64,000 nucleotides of DNA from Sedimenticola thiotaurini (GCF_001007875.1 NZ_CP011412.1:868001-932000); one strand, 5' to 3'. Counted from the first letter of the stretch, positions 8,831 through 16,565 are shown. Translations and numbers: made by a program. Notes: generated by a model from the letters alone, not told the origin.

Positions 8831-8901
8831 CCGAATTTGTGCCTTAAAGCATAGAGAACATATAGAGAACTTTCAATAGACTTCACCGATTTGTGCCTTA
8901 A
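8831..8901. repeat. Direct repeat flanking the imuA promoter
   Basis: The 12-base word TTTGTGCCTTAA occurs at 8836-8847 and 8890-8901, each preceded by CCGA(A), so the copies are 16-17 bases long and 54 bases apart. One covers the predicted imuA transcription start, the other lies upstream of the -35 box. They could be a second operator pair or a recombination scar. Confidence 0.5.
8848..8876 (-). promoter_or_regulatory. imuA promoter with GTTC-N7-GTTC operator
   Basis: Read on the minus strand, TTGAAA (8876-8871) and TATGCT (8853-8848) are separated by exactly 17 bases, a good sigma70 promoter. The spacer contains GTTC at 8870-8867 and again at 8859-8856 with 7 bases between, as GTTCTCTATATGTTC. 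GTTC-N7-GTTC is the known LexA box of alphaproteobacteria; the usual gammaproteobacterial box is the palindrome CTGT-N8-ACAG. The layout predicts repression by LexA binding between the two promoter boxes, with transcription starting near 8841. Confidence 0.65.
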
Positions 8902-9099
8902 GAAAAAGATCCTTCCGGACCGGATGATTTCGTTTTACGTCAGTCTGGTATGGCCATTGCTTGCACAGCCATGGATAGCGCCCAGGCTGGTCCCCGCCTC
9001 CGCTGGCAAGGGGAACCGCGACCTTCTGTGATCGCTTCAATTCCCAGAGACAGCAGACAGGTTAGACCCGGCAATGGATTCAGAATGGAGAACGTGATT

Positions 9100-9588
9100 A
9101 TGCACAGTACAGTGAACAGGGCTGGTGATTTGAATGGAACACGCCTGTTGTTGGTATGTGCCGGCATGCTGCTGGCCGGCACCGTAATCGCTCACGGTGG
9201 TGCCACGGGCATCGTCAAGGAGCGCATGGATATGATGAAACATGTGGGTGACAACATGAAACAGGTAAGTGACATGATCAAGGGAAAAACCGCTTTCGAC
9301 AGCACCCTGATTGCCCGAAATGCCGGCACAGTCATGGCTGCTGCGACAAAGATTCCCGACATGTTTCCAACCCATAGTTTACATGAACCTAGCGAGGCCC
9401 TTCCGACAATCTGGCAGGAGTGGGATAAGTTCTCCGCGCTTTCAGTCAAGTTGGGTGAGGAGGCCAAACAACTCCAGGAGACCGCCCGAAGTGGAGACAG
9501 GCAGGCGATAACCCAGCAATTTGCCAGGCTGGGTAAGGTCTGCTCAGGTTGCCATACCGACTACCGGAAAAAGAAAAAACACAAGTGA
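9100..9588 (+). CDS. Cytochrome c' (class II c-type cytochrome)
   Basis: A 162-residue periplasmic cytochrome with one heme. After a signal peptide (RLLLVCAGMLLAGTVIAHG) come helices of the four-helix-bundle type rich in Met and Lys, and the CSGCH heme site lies close to the C-terminus, as in cytochromes c', followed by a run of lysines. These proteins bind NO and CO and are linked to nitrosative stress or sulfur oxidation in related bacteria. ATG at 9100 is chosen because GGAG lies 9 bases upstream; longer starts at 8950 and 9085 would put unrelated residues before the signal peptide. The diheme cytochrome gene follows after 3 bases. Confidence 0.88.
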   Translation: MHSTVNRAGDLNGTRLLLVCAGMLLAGTVIAHGGATGIVKERMDMMKHVGDNMKQVSDMIKGKTAFDSTLIARNAGTVMAAATKIPDMFPTHSLHEPSEALPTIWQEWDKFSALSVKLGEEAKQLQETARSGDRQAITQQFARLGKVCSGCHTDYRKKKKHK

Positions 9589-9591
9589 AGC

Positions 9592-10464
9592 ATGATGGCT
9601 GGACCGGCCTTTTCGCTATTCACCTTATTGACTGCTCTTACTGTAGCTCCGGTTATCCAGGCAGGTAATCCTGATCCCGATGATCCGGTCGCACGCGGAG
9701 AGTACCTGTTCAATATGGGCGGGTGTGCCTCCTGTCATACGGCCCGGGAGGATTATCCCCTGGCCGGTGGCCTGGCTATGGAGACGGCATTTGGCGTTTT
9801 CTATACACCCAATATCACGCCGGATAAAAGCACCGGTATCGGCCACTGGAGCGAGGCCGATTTCATTGCGGCGATGAGCCAGGGAAAGGCACCTGATGGC
9901 AGCTATTACTACCCCATCTTTCCATACAACGCCTACAGTAAAATGTCCCGTGATGATCTGCTGGACTTGAAACGATATCTGGATACGCGAACGCCGATTG
10001 TTTTAAAAAACAGACCCCACCAGCCTTCTTTTCCATATAACTTTCGGCCACTGATAGCCCTGTGGAGGCTGGTCAATTTTGATGGCGCGCCGTTCCAGCC
10101 CGACCCGGATAAATCACAAGCGTGGAATCGCGGCGCCTATATTGTCAATGGGCCGGGCCGTTGCAATGAGTGCCATTCACCACGTAATTTCACGGGTGGT
10201 ATCAGCACAGATGCACGATTGAAGGGCAACCCGCTAGGGCCGGAAGGAGAATCAGTGCCCGGGTTGACCATGACAGCGGACAACCGGATCAGTCAATGGA
10301 GTGATGAAGATATACTGTTTTCGCTGAAGATCGGTATGACGCCGGATGGTGATTTCCTTGGTGGATCCATGGGGCAGGTTATCGAAGACACAACGGGGAA
10401 ATTGTCAGAAGAGGACCTGAAGGCCATTACCCATTATCTCCGCGACACCGGGGAGTCGAAGTAA
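9592..10464 (+). CDS. Periplasmic diheme cytochrome c
   Basis: A 290-residue exported protein with a signal peptide (ends near VIQA|GNPD) and two cytochrome c domains, each with a heme site: CASCH near residue 47 and CNECH near residue 192. The segment GRCNECHSPRN and the overall pattern resemble the cytochrome subunits of membrane alcohol, gluconate and related dehydrogenases, but no dehydrogenase gene is next to it. It starts 3 bases after the cytochrome c' stop, so the two are almost surely co-transcribed and may pass electrons to each other. The electron donor is unknown. Confidence 0.85.
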   Translation: MMAGPAFSLFTLLTALTVAPVIQAGNPDPDDPVARGEYLFNMGGCASCHTAREDYPLAGGLAMETAFGVFYTPNITPDKSTGIGHWSEADFIAAMSQGKAPDGSYYYPIFPYNAYSKMSRDDLLDLKRYLDTRTPIVLKNRPHQPSFPYNFRPLIALWRLVNFDGAPFQPDPDKSQAWNRGAYIVNGPGRCNECHSPRNFTGGISTDARLKGNPLGPEGESVPGLTMTADNRISQWSDEDILFSLKIGMTPDGDFLGGSMGQVIEDTTGKLSEEDLKAITHYLRDTGESK

Positions 10465-10517
10465 CTTGCCCCTCCCCTGCTCTCCCCCAGACCGTTCTAC
10501 CTGAACAGATAAACAGT

Positions 10518-10552
10518 GTTGCACCACTCCGTCCGGGGACGGGTGGTGCAAC
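10518..10552. terminator. Long hairpin between convergent genes
   Basis: Arms GTTGCACCAC (10518-10527) and GTGGTGCAAC (10543-10552) pair over 10 bases, and CCGTCC with GGACGG inside extends the stem. It sits between the diheme cytochrome stop (10464) and the stop of the 540-residue protein gene (10570), so it probably ends transcription from both sides, although T-tracts are short. Confidence 0.6.
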
Positions 10553-10569
10553 CGGTCATTAACCCAGGG

Positions 10570-12192
10570 TTATCTTACTGGCGGTGGATAGTATGGGTAT
10601 CTCACCGGCGGTCCATACACGGGTGGTCGTGGCGGATAGGGCCAGTAGTAAGGCGCAACGGGAGGATTATTGAAGCCCCTTGGATAACCTGGTGGCACGA
10701 AACCACGCGGATAGGGTAACGGCTGCCCTTGCCCTCTGACTGCTGGCGGTTGCTGAGCATTTCCGGCCGGTTTACCTGTCAGTTTCTGATCTGCAGCCGG
10801 TGCCGCAGCGGTGCCGTCAGGTGCCGGCGTTGTACCCGGGGCGGCAGGCATGGAAGGCGGGGTATTGGCCCCTATCGGGGCCATGCCTGCACCGTAGCGT
10901 GACGCCATCTCTGAAAACTGCTGGGCCTGTTTTGTCATCATGCCGGCGGCCATGGGTATCGGTGCCGTTTGATTATCCATGGCGGCAGGCTCGGTGGGTG
11001 TATCGCCCTCCTCCATGGCATCAGGACTTGCGGCAGAGGAACCGGCTGCACTCTCGGTTGCGGTTGACACAACAGCACTGCCGGTTTCCGCATCAACCGG
11101 GCTGTCTGCTGTCGGTACCGCACCCCCATCAACAGTTGAGTCAGCCTGAGTTACAGCCGGCTGCTCACTACTCTCACCTGCCGACATCTGCACTGTCTGG
11201 CTGTCCGTGCTCTGTGAATCCGGCGCCGCTGAGGAATCACTGACCGTGGCAGACGATTGGTTGGCTTGTGTTGTAGCTGAATCCATCACTGAAGCGGTGG
11301 TTCCCTCTCCTCCGTCCGGAAGCGGCTCCTCGCTACTGGTCATTACGGCTGAACCCGCAATCGCGGTGGAGTCGGCCTGATCTCCAGCCGAAACATCCGC
11401 AGCGGTCTCTGCCGGTTTCTGATCGGTCTGACTACTGGTGGGGACAGCCGTTGTCGCCGGTTGCCCAACCAGGGCTGTGTCACTTGATGCGGCCTCGGAA
11501 GCCGCCACCGGTGCTGCTTCACTGGTGCTGGTATCGCCCGTCAGGACTTCATTCCCTGGACCTGTCTCAGGGTTGGTCAGCATGCGTATGTATATCAATC
11601 CCGCAATGATGACGATGGTCCAGATAAATGACTTTTGCCAAAAACTGAGACCGTTTGAGGACTTGCTGGCGGGTGGTGGTGACTGGGTTTCAGTTGATTC
11701 AGGAGGCATGAGTCCCATCTCCTCTAGTCGTTTCTGAACTTTCTCGTTTCCTTTCGGGGCCGCCTTGGGGGGCTCCTCAGCCGATACTGCGGCGGTTGCC
11801 TTGCTCGGCTGGTCAGTCAATTGAGTCGCTGCAATGGCTGCAGCGGGCGCCATATTGATGGCGTCCGGCCCGGCATCCGCCATGGATGCTGTATCCCCGG
11901 AATCTGCCGACTGTTCCGGTATCCCGGCTGTGGGTGGCGGAGTCTGTGGTTCTGTTGCGGCTGGTTTGATGCTCTTTTTCTCTGCACTGGCCGCGACACC
12001 GCTCTTTCTTGCCGCTTTTTTCTTGGGCGCCGCCTTTTTCTTTACACTGACTTTTTTCTTGGCTACCTTCTTTTTGGCTTGAGGGACCTTTTTCCTTACG
12101 GCTTTTTTCTTGACAGGAGGGGTCTCTTCCTTAGCTGTTGTCGTCTCTCCGGTAACGTCCCCGGCTGACTCATTCAGATCGTCCTCGGCCAT
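10570..12192 (-). CDS. Membrane protein with histone-like lysine tail and Pro/Tyr-rich end, unknown
   Basis: A 540-residue protein of low complexity with four parts. Residues about 27-64 are a Lys/Ala tail (KKKVAKKKVSVKKKAAPKKK) like histone H1 or AlgP. Residues 65-185 are Pro/Ala/Ser rich. One hydrophobic segment, SFIWTIVIIAGLIYI (about 188-203), should cross the membrane. Residues 205-480 are an acidic Ser/Thr/Ala linker, and the last 50 residues are rich in Pro and Tyr with two YPRGF repeats. The positive N-terminus and missing signal peptide suggest cytoplasmic tail and periplasmic linker. A lysine tail may bind nucleic acid, and the Pro/Tyr end recalls sulfur-globule envelope proteins, but both are guesses. 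It is a single gene. Confidence 0.8.
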   Translation of the reverse strand: MAEDDLNESAGDVTGETTTAKEETPPVKKKAVRKKVPQAKKKVAKKKVSVKKKAAPKKKAARKSGVAASAEKKSIKPAATEPQTPPPTAGIPEQSADSGDTASMADAGPDAINMAPAAAIAATQLTDQPSKATAAVSAEEPPKAAPKGNEKVQKRLEEMGLMPPESTETQSPPPASKSSNGLSFWQKSFIWTIVIIAGLIYIRMLTNPETGPGNEVLTGDTSTSEAAPVAASEAASSDTALVGQPATTAVPTSSQTDQKPAETAADVSAGDQADSTAIAGSAVMTSSEEPLPDGGEGTTASVMDSATTQANQSSATVSDSSAAPDSQSTDSQTVQMSAGESSEQPAVTQADSTVDGGAVPTADSPVDAETGSAVVSTATESAAGSSAASPDAMEEGDTPTEPAAMDNQTAPIPMAAGMMTKQAQQFSEMASRYGAGMAPIGANTPPSMPAAPGTTPAPDGTAAAPAADQKLTGKPAGNAQQPPAVRGQGQPLPYPRGFVPPGYPRGFNNPPVAPYYWPYPPRPPVYGPPVRYPYYPPPVR

Positions 12193-12228
12193 GTTCTCTA
12201 CTCCTGAGTTGTTCTAAGTCATCCCGAC

Positions 12229-12247
12229 AGCCTATCGCTGATAGGCT
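12229..12247. repeat. Short hairpin upstream of the 540-residue protein gene
   Basis: AGCCTATC and GATAGGCT form an 8-base stem with a 3-base loop, 37 bases before the start at 12192 and after the end of the thioinosine phosphorylase gene. It could be in the leader of the downstream gene or a weak terminator; there is no T-tract. Confidence 0.4.
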
Positions 12248-12349
12248 ATAGATTCTATGTGTTGGATCAATCCTAGCAGTTCTTGCCGGAATCCCGTTCA
12301 TAGGATGTCCTTATGTGGCTATAGGGGAATGAATGGTGGCTGGCGCGTA

Positions 12350-13096
12350 TCACGATTCCAGTGAATCAACCAGCGCCTCGATCAATGAGATGATCTGAGC
12401 CATTCCCTGCCCTATATACTGTTCTATCTGTTTCATGGAAATAGGACCATCCCCTCTTCCGGCCGCCCAGTTGGCCACCACGGCACAGCAGGCGTAATCC
12501 AGATCCAGTTCCCGAGCCAGGGCGGTTTCCGGCATCCCGGTCATGCCGACCAGGGTACAGCCATCCCGTTCCATCCGGTTAATCTCCATGGCGGTTTCCA
12601 GTCGGGGGCCCTGGGTAGCCCCGTATACTCCGTTGGGGATGACGGGAACGCCAGCGCTTTTTGCCGCCCGCATGATGCTTTGGCGCATTTTTTCACTGTA
12701 GGGATAGGTGAAATCGATATGAGTAACCTTGCTCAGCTCATGTTCGAAATAGGTATGATCCCTGCCATATGTATAGTCGATAATCTGATCCGGTATGGCG
12801 ATCACGCCGGGTGCCATGGCCGGCCCAATACCGCCCACCGCCGCAATGGCCAGTATTTTCCTGGCCCCGATATGCTCCAGCGCCCAGATGTTTGCACGGT
12901 AGTTAACCTTGTGGGGTGGAATGGTGTGCCCCGCACCATGGCGCGGCAGAAAGGCGATCTCCCGCTGGTTCAGTATGCCGTGGATTACCGGTGCCGAAGG
13001 TTCGCCATAGGGCGTATGCACCACCTGCCGCCGGGTAATTTGAAGCCCTTGCAATCGGGTGAGTCCCGAACCGCCAATTATTGCCAAATCAGTCAC
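12350..13096 (-). CDS. S-methyl-5'-thioinosine phosphorylase (MTAP/PNP family)
   Basis: A 248-residue purine nucleoside phosphorylase-family enzyme of the methylthioadenosine group. It splits the methylthio nucleoside with phosphate during methionine salvage. IIGGSGLT at the N-terminus (phosphate binding), PRHGAGHTIPPHKVNYRAN, GGIGP, GPRLETAMEI and GMTGMPETALARE are all typical. The length and the NWAAGRGD segment fit the bacterial S-methyl-5'-thioinosine phosphorylases known from Pseudomonas better than MTA phosphorylases, in which a deaminase acts first; that choice is an inference. The start ATG at 13096 opens directly on the Rossmann-like strand. Confidence 0.85.
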   Translation of the reverse strand: MTDLAIIGGSGLTRLQGLQITRRQVVHTPYGEPSAPVIHGILNQREIAFLPRHGAGHTIPPHKVNYRANIWALEHIGARKILAIAAVGGIGPAMAPGVIAIPDQIIDYTYGRDHTYFEHELSKVTHIDFTYPYSEKMRQSIMRAAKSAGVPVIPNGVYGATQGPRLETAMEINRMERDGCTLVGMTGMPETALARELDLDYACCAVVANWAAGRGDGPISMKQIEQYIGQGMAQIISLIEALVDSLES

Positions 13097-13201
13097 TCAG
13101 GCCATCCTGTCTAAATGGTTATCTGAAAAGAGGAGTTGTCGGACCCTGCATAGTTTATATGAATCGACTCCGGCTCGTCCCGTGCCGGGTGCATAAATAA
13201 A

Positions 13202-13232
13202 AAAGCCGGTTACCACAACGGCAACCGGCTTT
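13202..13232 (-). terminator. Intrinsic terminator of the peroxiredoxin gene
   Basis: AAAGCCGGTT (13202-13211) pairs with AACCGGCTTT (13223-13232). Read on the minus strand the stem is followed by a run of T, 20 bases after the peroxiredoxin stop: a standard rho-independent terminator. Confidence 0.85.
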
Positions 13233-13252
13233 GATCAGGCTGAGCAGATCGA

Positions 13253-13858
13253 TCAGAGCGATTCAGCGTTCTCAGCCAGATAGGTGGCGACGCCGTCCGG
13301 AGAGGCTGACATGCCTTTCTCGCCCTGCTTCCAACCAGCCGGGCAGACCTCGCCATGCTCTTCGGTGAACTGCAGAGCATCGATCATGCGCAGCATCTCA
13401 TCGATGTTACGACCCAGCGGCAGATCGTTGACCACCTGGTGGCGGACGATGCCATCTTTGTCGATCAGGAAGGAGCCGCGGAACGCGACCGCTCCATCGG
13501 GGGTCTCCACGTCATAGGCCTTGCAGATCCCATGGGTCAGGTCAGCAACCATGGTGTACCCGACCGGACCGATACCACCCTGGTTAACCGGGGTATTGCG
13601 CCAGGCGTTATGGGTGAAATGGGAGTCGATGGAGATACCAACCACTTCGACATTACGCTTGGTGAACTCTTCCAGTCTGTGATCAAAAGCGATCAGCTCA
13701 GACGGACAGACAAAGGTAAAGTCCAGCGGATAGAAAAACAGTACCTTGTACTTTCCGGCGGTGGCCTCTTTCAGATTGTAATTCTCGACAATCTCCCCAC
13801 TTCCCAGTACAGCCGGTGCGGTAAAATCAGGTGCTTCACGTCCTACAAGTACGCCCAC
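13253..13858 (-). CDS. Typical 2-Cys peroxiredoxin (AhpC/Prx1)
   Basis: A 201-residue thiol peroxidase that reduces peroxides in the cytoplasm. The peroxidatic Cys51 lies in FTFVCPSE and the resolving Cys172 in GEVCPAGW, the arrangement of typical 2-Cys enzymes that work as dimers; GGIGPVGY and the C-terminal helix are also in place. No AhpF gene is nearby, so the reductant is probably thioredoxin. The gene is a single unit with its own terminator. A 9-base inverted repeat 39 bases upstream (13897-13919) is a candidate operator. Confidence 0.94.
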   Translation of the reverse strand: MGVLVGREAPDFTAPAVLGSGEIVENYNLKEATAGKYKVLFFYPLDFTFVCPSELIAFDHRLEEFTKRNVEVVGISIDSHFTHNAWRNTPVNQGGIGPVGYTMVADLTHGICKAYDVETPDGAVAFRGSFLIDKDGIVRHQVVNDLPLGRNIDEMLRMIDALQFTEEHGEVCPAGWKQGEKGMSASPDGVATYLAENAESL

Positions 13859-13896
13859 TTTGAATTCCTCTAAATCAATGAATTTTAGTTACAGCA

Positions 13897-13919
13897 ATTA
13901 TTAGAGTCTTTCTAATAAT
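13897..13919. promoter_or_regulatory. Perfect inverted repeat upstream of the peroxiredoxin gene
   Basis: ATTATTAGA (13897-13905) and TCTAATAAT (13911-13919) are separated by 5 bases. The repeat is 39 bases upstream of the peroxiredoxin start, where a peroxide or metal regulator would bind. It is not a clear match to any box that I can name with certainty. Confidence 0.5.
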
Positions 13920-13982
13920 CGCCCGGATTATGCCACAAGAAACCGATTTAATTAATGGGTTTTTTTGTGGCAAAACCAAAGA

Positions 13983-15029
13983 TCATAAATCCAGATCAAG
14001 TGATGGATTTTCTTCATATTGGCTAATCAGTTGCAATGCATTCTTCCATTTCTGGTTGAGATGCAGGGTGTCCCGGGAGAATCGCTTTCTGCCATGCATC
14101 CGCACCAGTCGCATCTGGGCCGCCGGGTTGCTGTATTCAACCAACGCATCCAGGACCTCGGCGGCACCGGTCGGATTATTACAGACCAGCACCATGTCAC
14201 AACCGGCTGCCAGGGCGGATCGGGCCCGGTCGGCGTAACTCCCCGCCTGCTCCGCAGCAGCCATGGTGAGATCGTCGCTGAATATCACACCGTGGAAACC
14301 GAGTTGATCACGCAACACATCCTTCAACCAGATTCGGGAGAAACCGGCCAGTTCCCGATCCACCTGCTCATAGATAACGTGGGCGGGCATGATCGCATCC
14401 AGGCCGTAGTCGATCATGCGCTGAAACGGAACCATATCTTCCATCAGCAGTTCACCCATGGGGCGACAATCAACCGGCAATTCACAGTGAGAGTCCTCGC
14501 TCACCCAGCCATGCCCGGGAAAATGTTTGCCAACCGCGGCCATGCCCGCCTCATGTACCCCCATCATCCAGGCGTGGGCCAGTTCCGCCACACCAATGGG
14601 TTTACTGTCAAAGGCGCGATCACCGATCACGCTGCTCAAGCCAAGCCCCAGATCCAGCACCGGCGCAAAGCTGAAATCAATGCCGACGGCGCGCAGTTCT
14701 GCAGCCATCAGCCAGCCAATCCGTTGTGTGACGGCGCGGGCCTTTTTGCTATTGAGTCGATTCAGTTCGCCGAACCAGGCGGCCGGCGGCAGGTGGGTGA
14801 AGCCATCCCTGAAGCGCTGAACCCGGCCCCCTTCCTGGTCAACAGCAACCAGAAGCGGTGGTGTGCGCAACCCATGGATTTCATCAATCAGTGCGGTGAC
14901 CTGCTCGGGTGATTGGTAATTGCGGCTGAACAGGATCACCCCGCCGGTAGCCGGGTGCAGCAACAACTCCCGCTCATGTTCCGTGAGCGTTGTTCCCTCC
15001 AGGTCCAACATCAGTGGGCCATGGCTCAT
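13983..15029 (-). CDS. nagZ: Beta-N-acetylhexosaminidase NagZ
   Basis: A 348-residue glycoside hydrolase family 3 enzyme that removes N-acetylglucosamine from anhydromuropeptides during cell-wall recycling in the cytoplasm. Family motifs are GGVILFSRNY, VDQEGGRVQRF (substrate binding), KHFPGHG (the flexible His loop that acts as acid/base partner) and VIFSDDLTMAAA, which carries the nucleophile Asp. There is no signal peptide, as expected. Divergent from the FliL-like gene; a dyad at 13932-13971 downstream could end its transcript. Confidence 0.95.
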   Translation of the reverse strand: MSHGPLMLDLEGTTLTEHERELLLHPATGGVILFSRNYQSPEQVTALIDEIHGLRTPPLLVAVDQEGGRVQRFRDGFTHLPPAAWFGELNRLNSKKARAVTQRIGWLMAAELRAVGIDFSFAPVLDLGLGLSSVIGDRAFDSKPIGVAELAHAWMMGVHEAGMAAVGKHFPGHGWVSEDSHCELPVDCRPMGELLMEDMVPFQRMIDYGLDAIMPAHVIYEQVDRELAGFSRIWLKDVLRDQLGFHGVIFSDDLTMAAAEQAGSYADRARSALAAGCDMVLVCNNPTGAAEVLDALVEYSNPAAQMRLVRMHGRKRFSRDTLHLNQKWKNALQLISQYEENPSLDLDL

Positions 15030-15176
15030 GGCGTGAATTCCTCGATCATCATCGGTGCCATTCGGCTATACTGTTCGGCCTGTCCGGAGAGTTGGCGGCT
15101 TATCCCGCTCGAAAACAGCCCAGGCTGGCAGGCACCCGGACCGAGCATTACAGATTAAACCGAATCGGAAGTAAAG

Positions 15177-15578
15177 ATGCGTTTTTTGACTTTGTTATTG
15201 AGCACCCTCCTGATCTTCACCACACTCCAACTGTTTGCGGCAGACAGCGACAATGAGGAATCTGCCGGCCTGGCCTATTACGAGTTAACGCCTTCCATCG
15301 TGGTGAACGTCAAAGGCCGGGCAAAATATATCCGTTGTGATGTGCAACTGATGACCCAGGATGGGAGCAACCTGCCCGCTATCAGTCTGCACGCCCCGGC
15401 CCTGCGCCATGAACTGCTCCTGCTTTTGAGCGATCAGGATGGACCGAAGATTCGCACCACGAAGGGCAAGGAAAAGCTGCGCAAGCAGGCGCTCAAGGCG
15501 TTGCGACGTGTTATGAAGGAACTGGCCGGTGATGAGATGATAGACGATCTCTTCTTTACCACCTACCTGGTCCAGTAG
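15177..15578 (+). CDS. FliL-like exported protein, orphan
   Basis: A 133-residue protein with a signal sequence (MRFLTLLLSTLLIFTTLQLFA) followed by a FliL-type domain. The match is YYELTPSIVVNVKG, then a strand pair with RCDVQLM, ALRHELLLLLSDQ, a KLRKQALKALRRVM helix and the end LFFTTYLVQ. FliL normally sits at the flagellar stator ring, but no flagellar gene is near, so this could act elsewhere in the envelope. GGAAG lies 5 bases before the ATG. Divergent from nagZ, convergent with the transpeptidase gene. Family fairly sure, role open. Confidence 0.75.
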   Translation: MRFLTLLLSTLLIFTTLQLFAADSDNEESAGLAYYELTPSIVVNVKGRAKYIRCDVQLMTQDGSNLPAISLHAPALRHELLLLLSDQDGPKIRTTKGKEKLRKQALKALRRVMKELAGDEMIDDLFFTTYLVQ

Positions 15579-15590
15579 TTTGTGCAACTC

Positions 15591-16091
15591 TTAAAACTGT
15601 TCGCGAATATCCACCCGTGTTCCCACGGATACCTGGTCAAATAACCGGATCAATTCGCTGTTGCGCATTCTGATACAACCGTGGGATGCCGCCTGCCCCA
15701 TCGGTTCGCTATCCGGTGTGCCGTGTATATAGATAAAACGTCGCAGGCTATCGACCGAACCACCCCGGTTTCGCCCCGGTTCCAGGCCGGTCAGCCAAAG
15801 TATTCGGGTCAGAATCCAGTCCCGCCCCGGGTTGGCGGCGGCCAGCTCGGGGGTATAGATCTCTCCGGTCGGACGACGACCAACAAACACGCTGTTGAGC
15901 GGTTGACCCGCACCGATCTTCAGACGGATGCGGTGCACCCCTCGCGGCGTACATCCACTGCCCTGGCACTCCCCGGCCCCGTTGCGGGCCGTTGAGACCA
16001 GGTAGTTTTCGATACAACGGTTACCGGACAGCAGCCGCAACTGCTGCCGCTGCAGGTCAACCTGTATATGGAGATCCTGTTCCGTTACCAC
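15591..16091 (-). CDS. L,D-transpeptidase (YkuD domain), no signal peptide
   Basis: A 166-residue YkuD catalytic domain. The active-site segment reads SHGCIRM with Cys139 and His137, and the upstream HGT (His123) is also conserved. Family members form or break meso-DAP links in peptidoglycan, or attach lipoproteins. The start at 16091 is GTG inside the end of the CYTH gene, overlapping it by 7 bases. No signal peptide or membrane segment precedes the domain, which is unusual for a cell-wall enzyme; an upstream in-frame start is not visible. It may be exported another way, or be cytoplasmic. Confidence 0.85.
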   Translation of the reverse strand: MVTEQDLHIQVDLQRQQLRLLSGNRCIENYLVSTARNGAGECQGSGCTPRGVHRIRLKIGAGQPLNSVFVGRRPTGEIYTPELAAANPGRDWILTRILWLTGLEPGRNRGGSVDSLRRFIYIHGTPDSEPMGQAASHGCIRMRNSELIRLFDQVSVGTRVDIREQF

Positions 16092-16552
16092 TTTGAATAG
16101 GGGTGTTTGACCAGGCTGGCATTGTAGTAACGGGGATCGCCCGACACCTCCTCACCGGCCCAGGGTGGCAGTTCAAAGGATTCATCCTCGCTGTCCAGTT
16201 CAACTTCCGCCATCACCAGCCCCTGGTTCTCCCCCGCAAACAGGTCCAGATCCCAGATGTGATTGCCCCACCGCACCTTATAGCGCGTCTTGTCGATAAA
16301 GGGTTGTTCGGCCACCTGTTCCAGGATCTGTTCAGCATCCTCCAGCGGTATCTGGTACTCAAACTCTGCCCTGGAAATGCCCTTGGTAGCGCTTTTGATA
16401 TTCAGATAAGCAGCACCTTTGGCGATGCGAACCCGCACCGTGGCATTGGGCTGGTTGGCGATATAACCCTGTTTCAATACCGATTCAGAGACGATATTTT
16501 CTTTCCATTTATCATTAATAACCAGATATTTACGTTCTATTTCCAAAGCCAT
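16085..16552 (-). CDS. CYTH domain protein (inorganic triphosphatase-like)
   Basis: A 155-residue single CYTH domain. The signature EIERKYL (ExExK) at residues 4-10 starts the tunnel fold, followed by strands with VRVRI, FEYQI, KTRYKV, WDLDLF and VMAEVELDSEDE, which supply the alternating charged residues that bind triphosphate and metal ions. Bacterial proteins of this size usually hydrolyse tripolyphosphate. The gene precedes the L,D-transpeptidase with a 7-base overlap, and rlmD lies upstream with a 13-base gap, so the three are probably one transcript. Confidence 0.9.
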   Translation of the reverse strand: MALEIERKYLVINDKWKENIVSESVLKQGYIANQPNATVRVRIAKGAAYLNIKSATKGISRAEFEYQIPLEDAEQILEQVAEQPFIDKTRYKVRWGNHIWDLDLFAGENQGLVMAEVELDSEDESFELPPWAGEEVSGDPRYYNASLVKHPYSKW

Positions 16553-16565
16553 TTATCACTTCCGT

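Noticed and set aside
9000-9099. Upstream extension of cytochrome c' to 8950
   Set aside because: It would bury the signal peptide behind 50 residues; the GGAG at 9087 supports the ATG at 9100.
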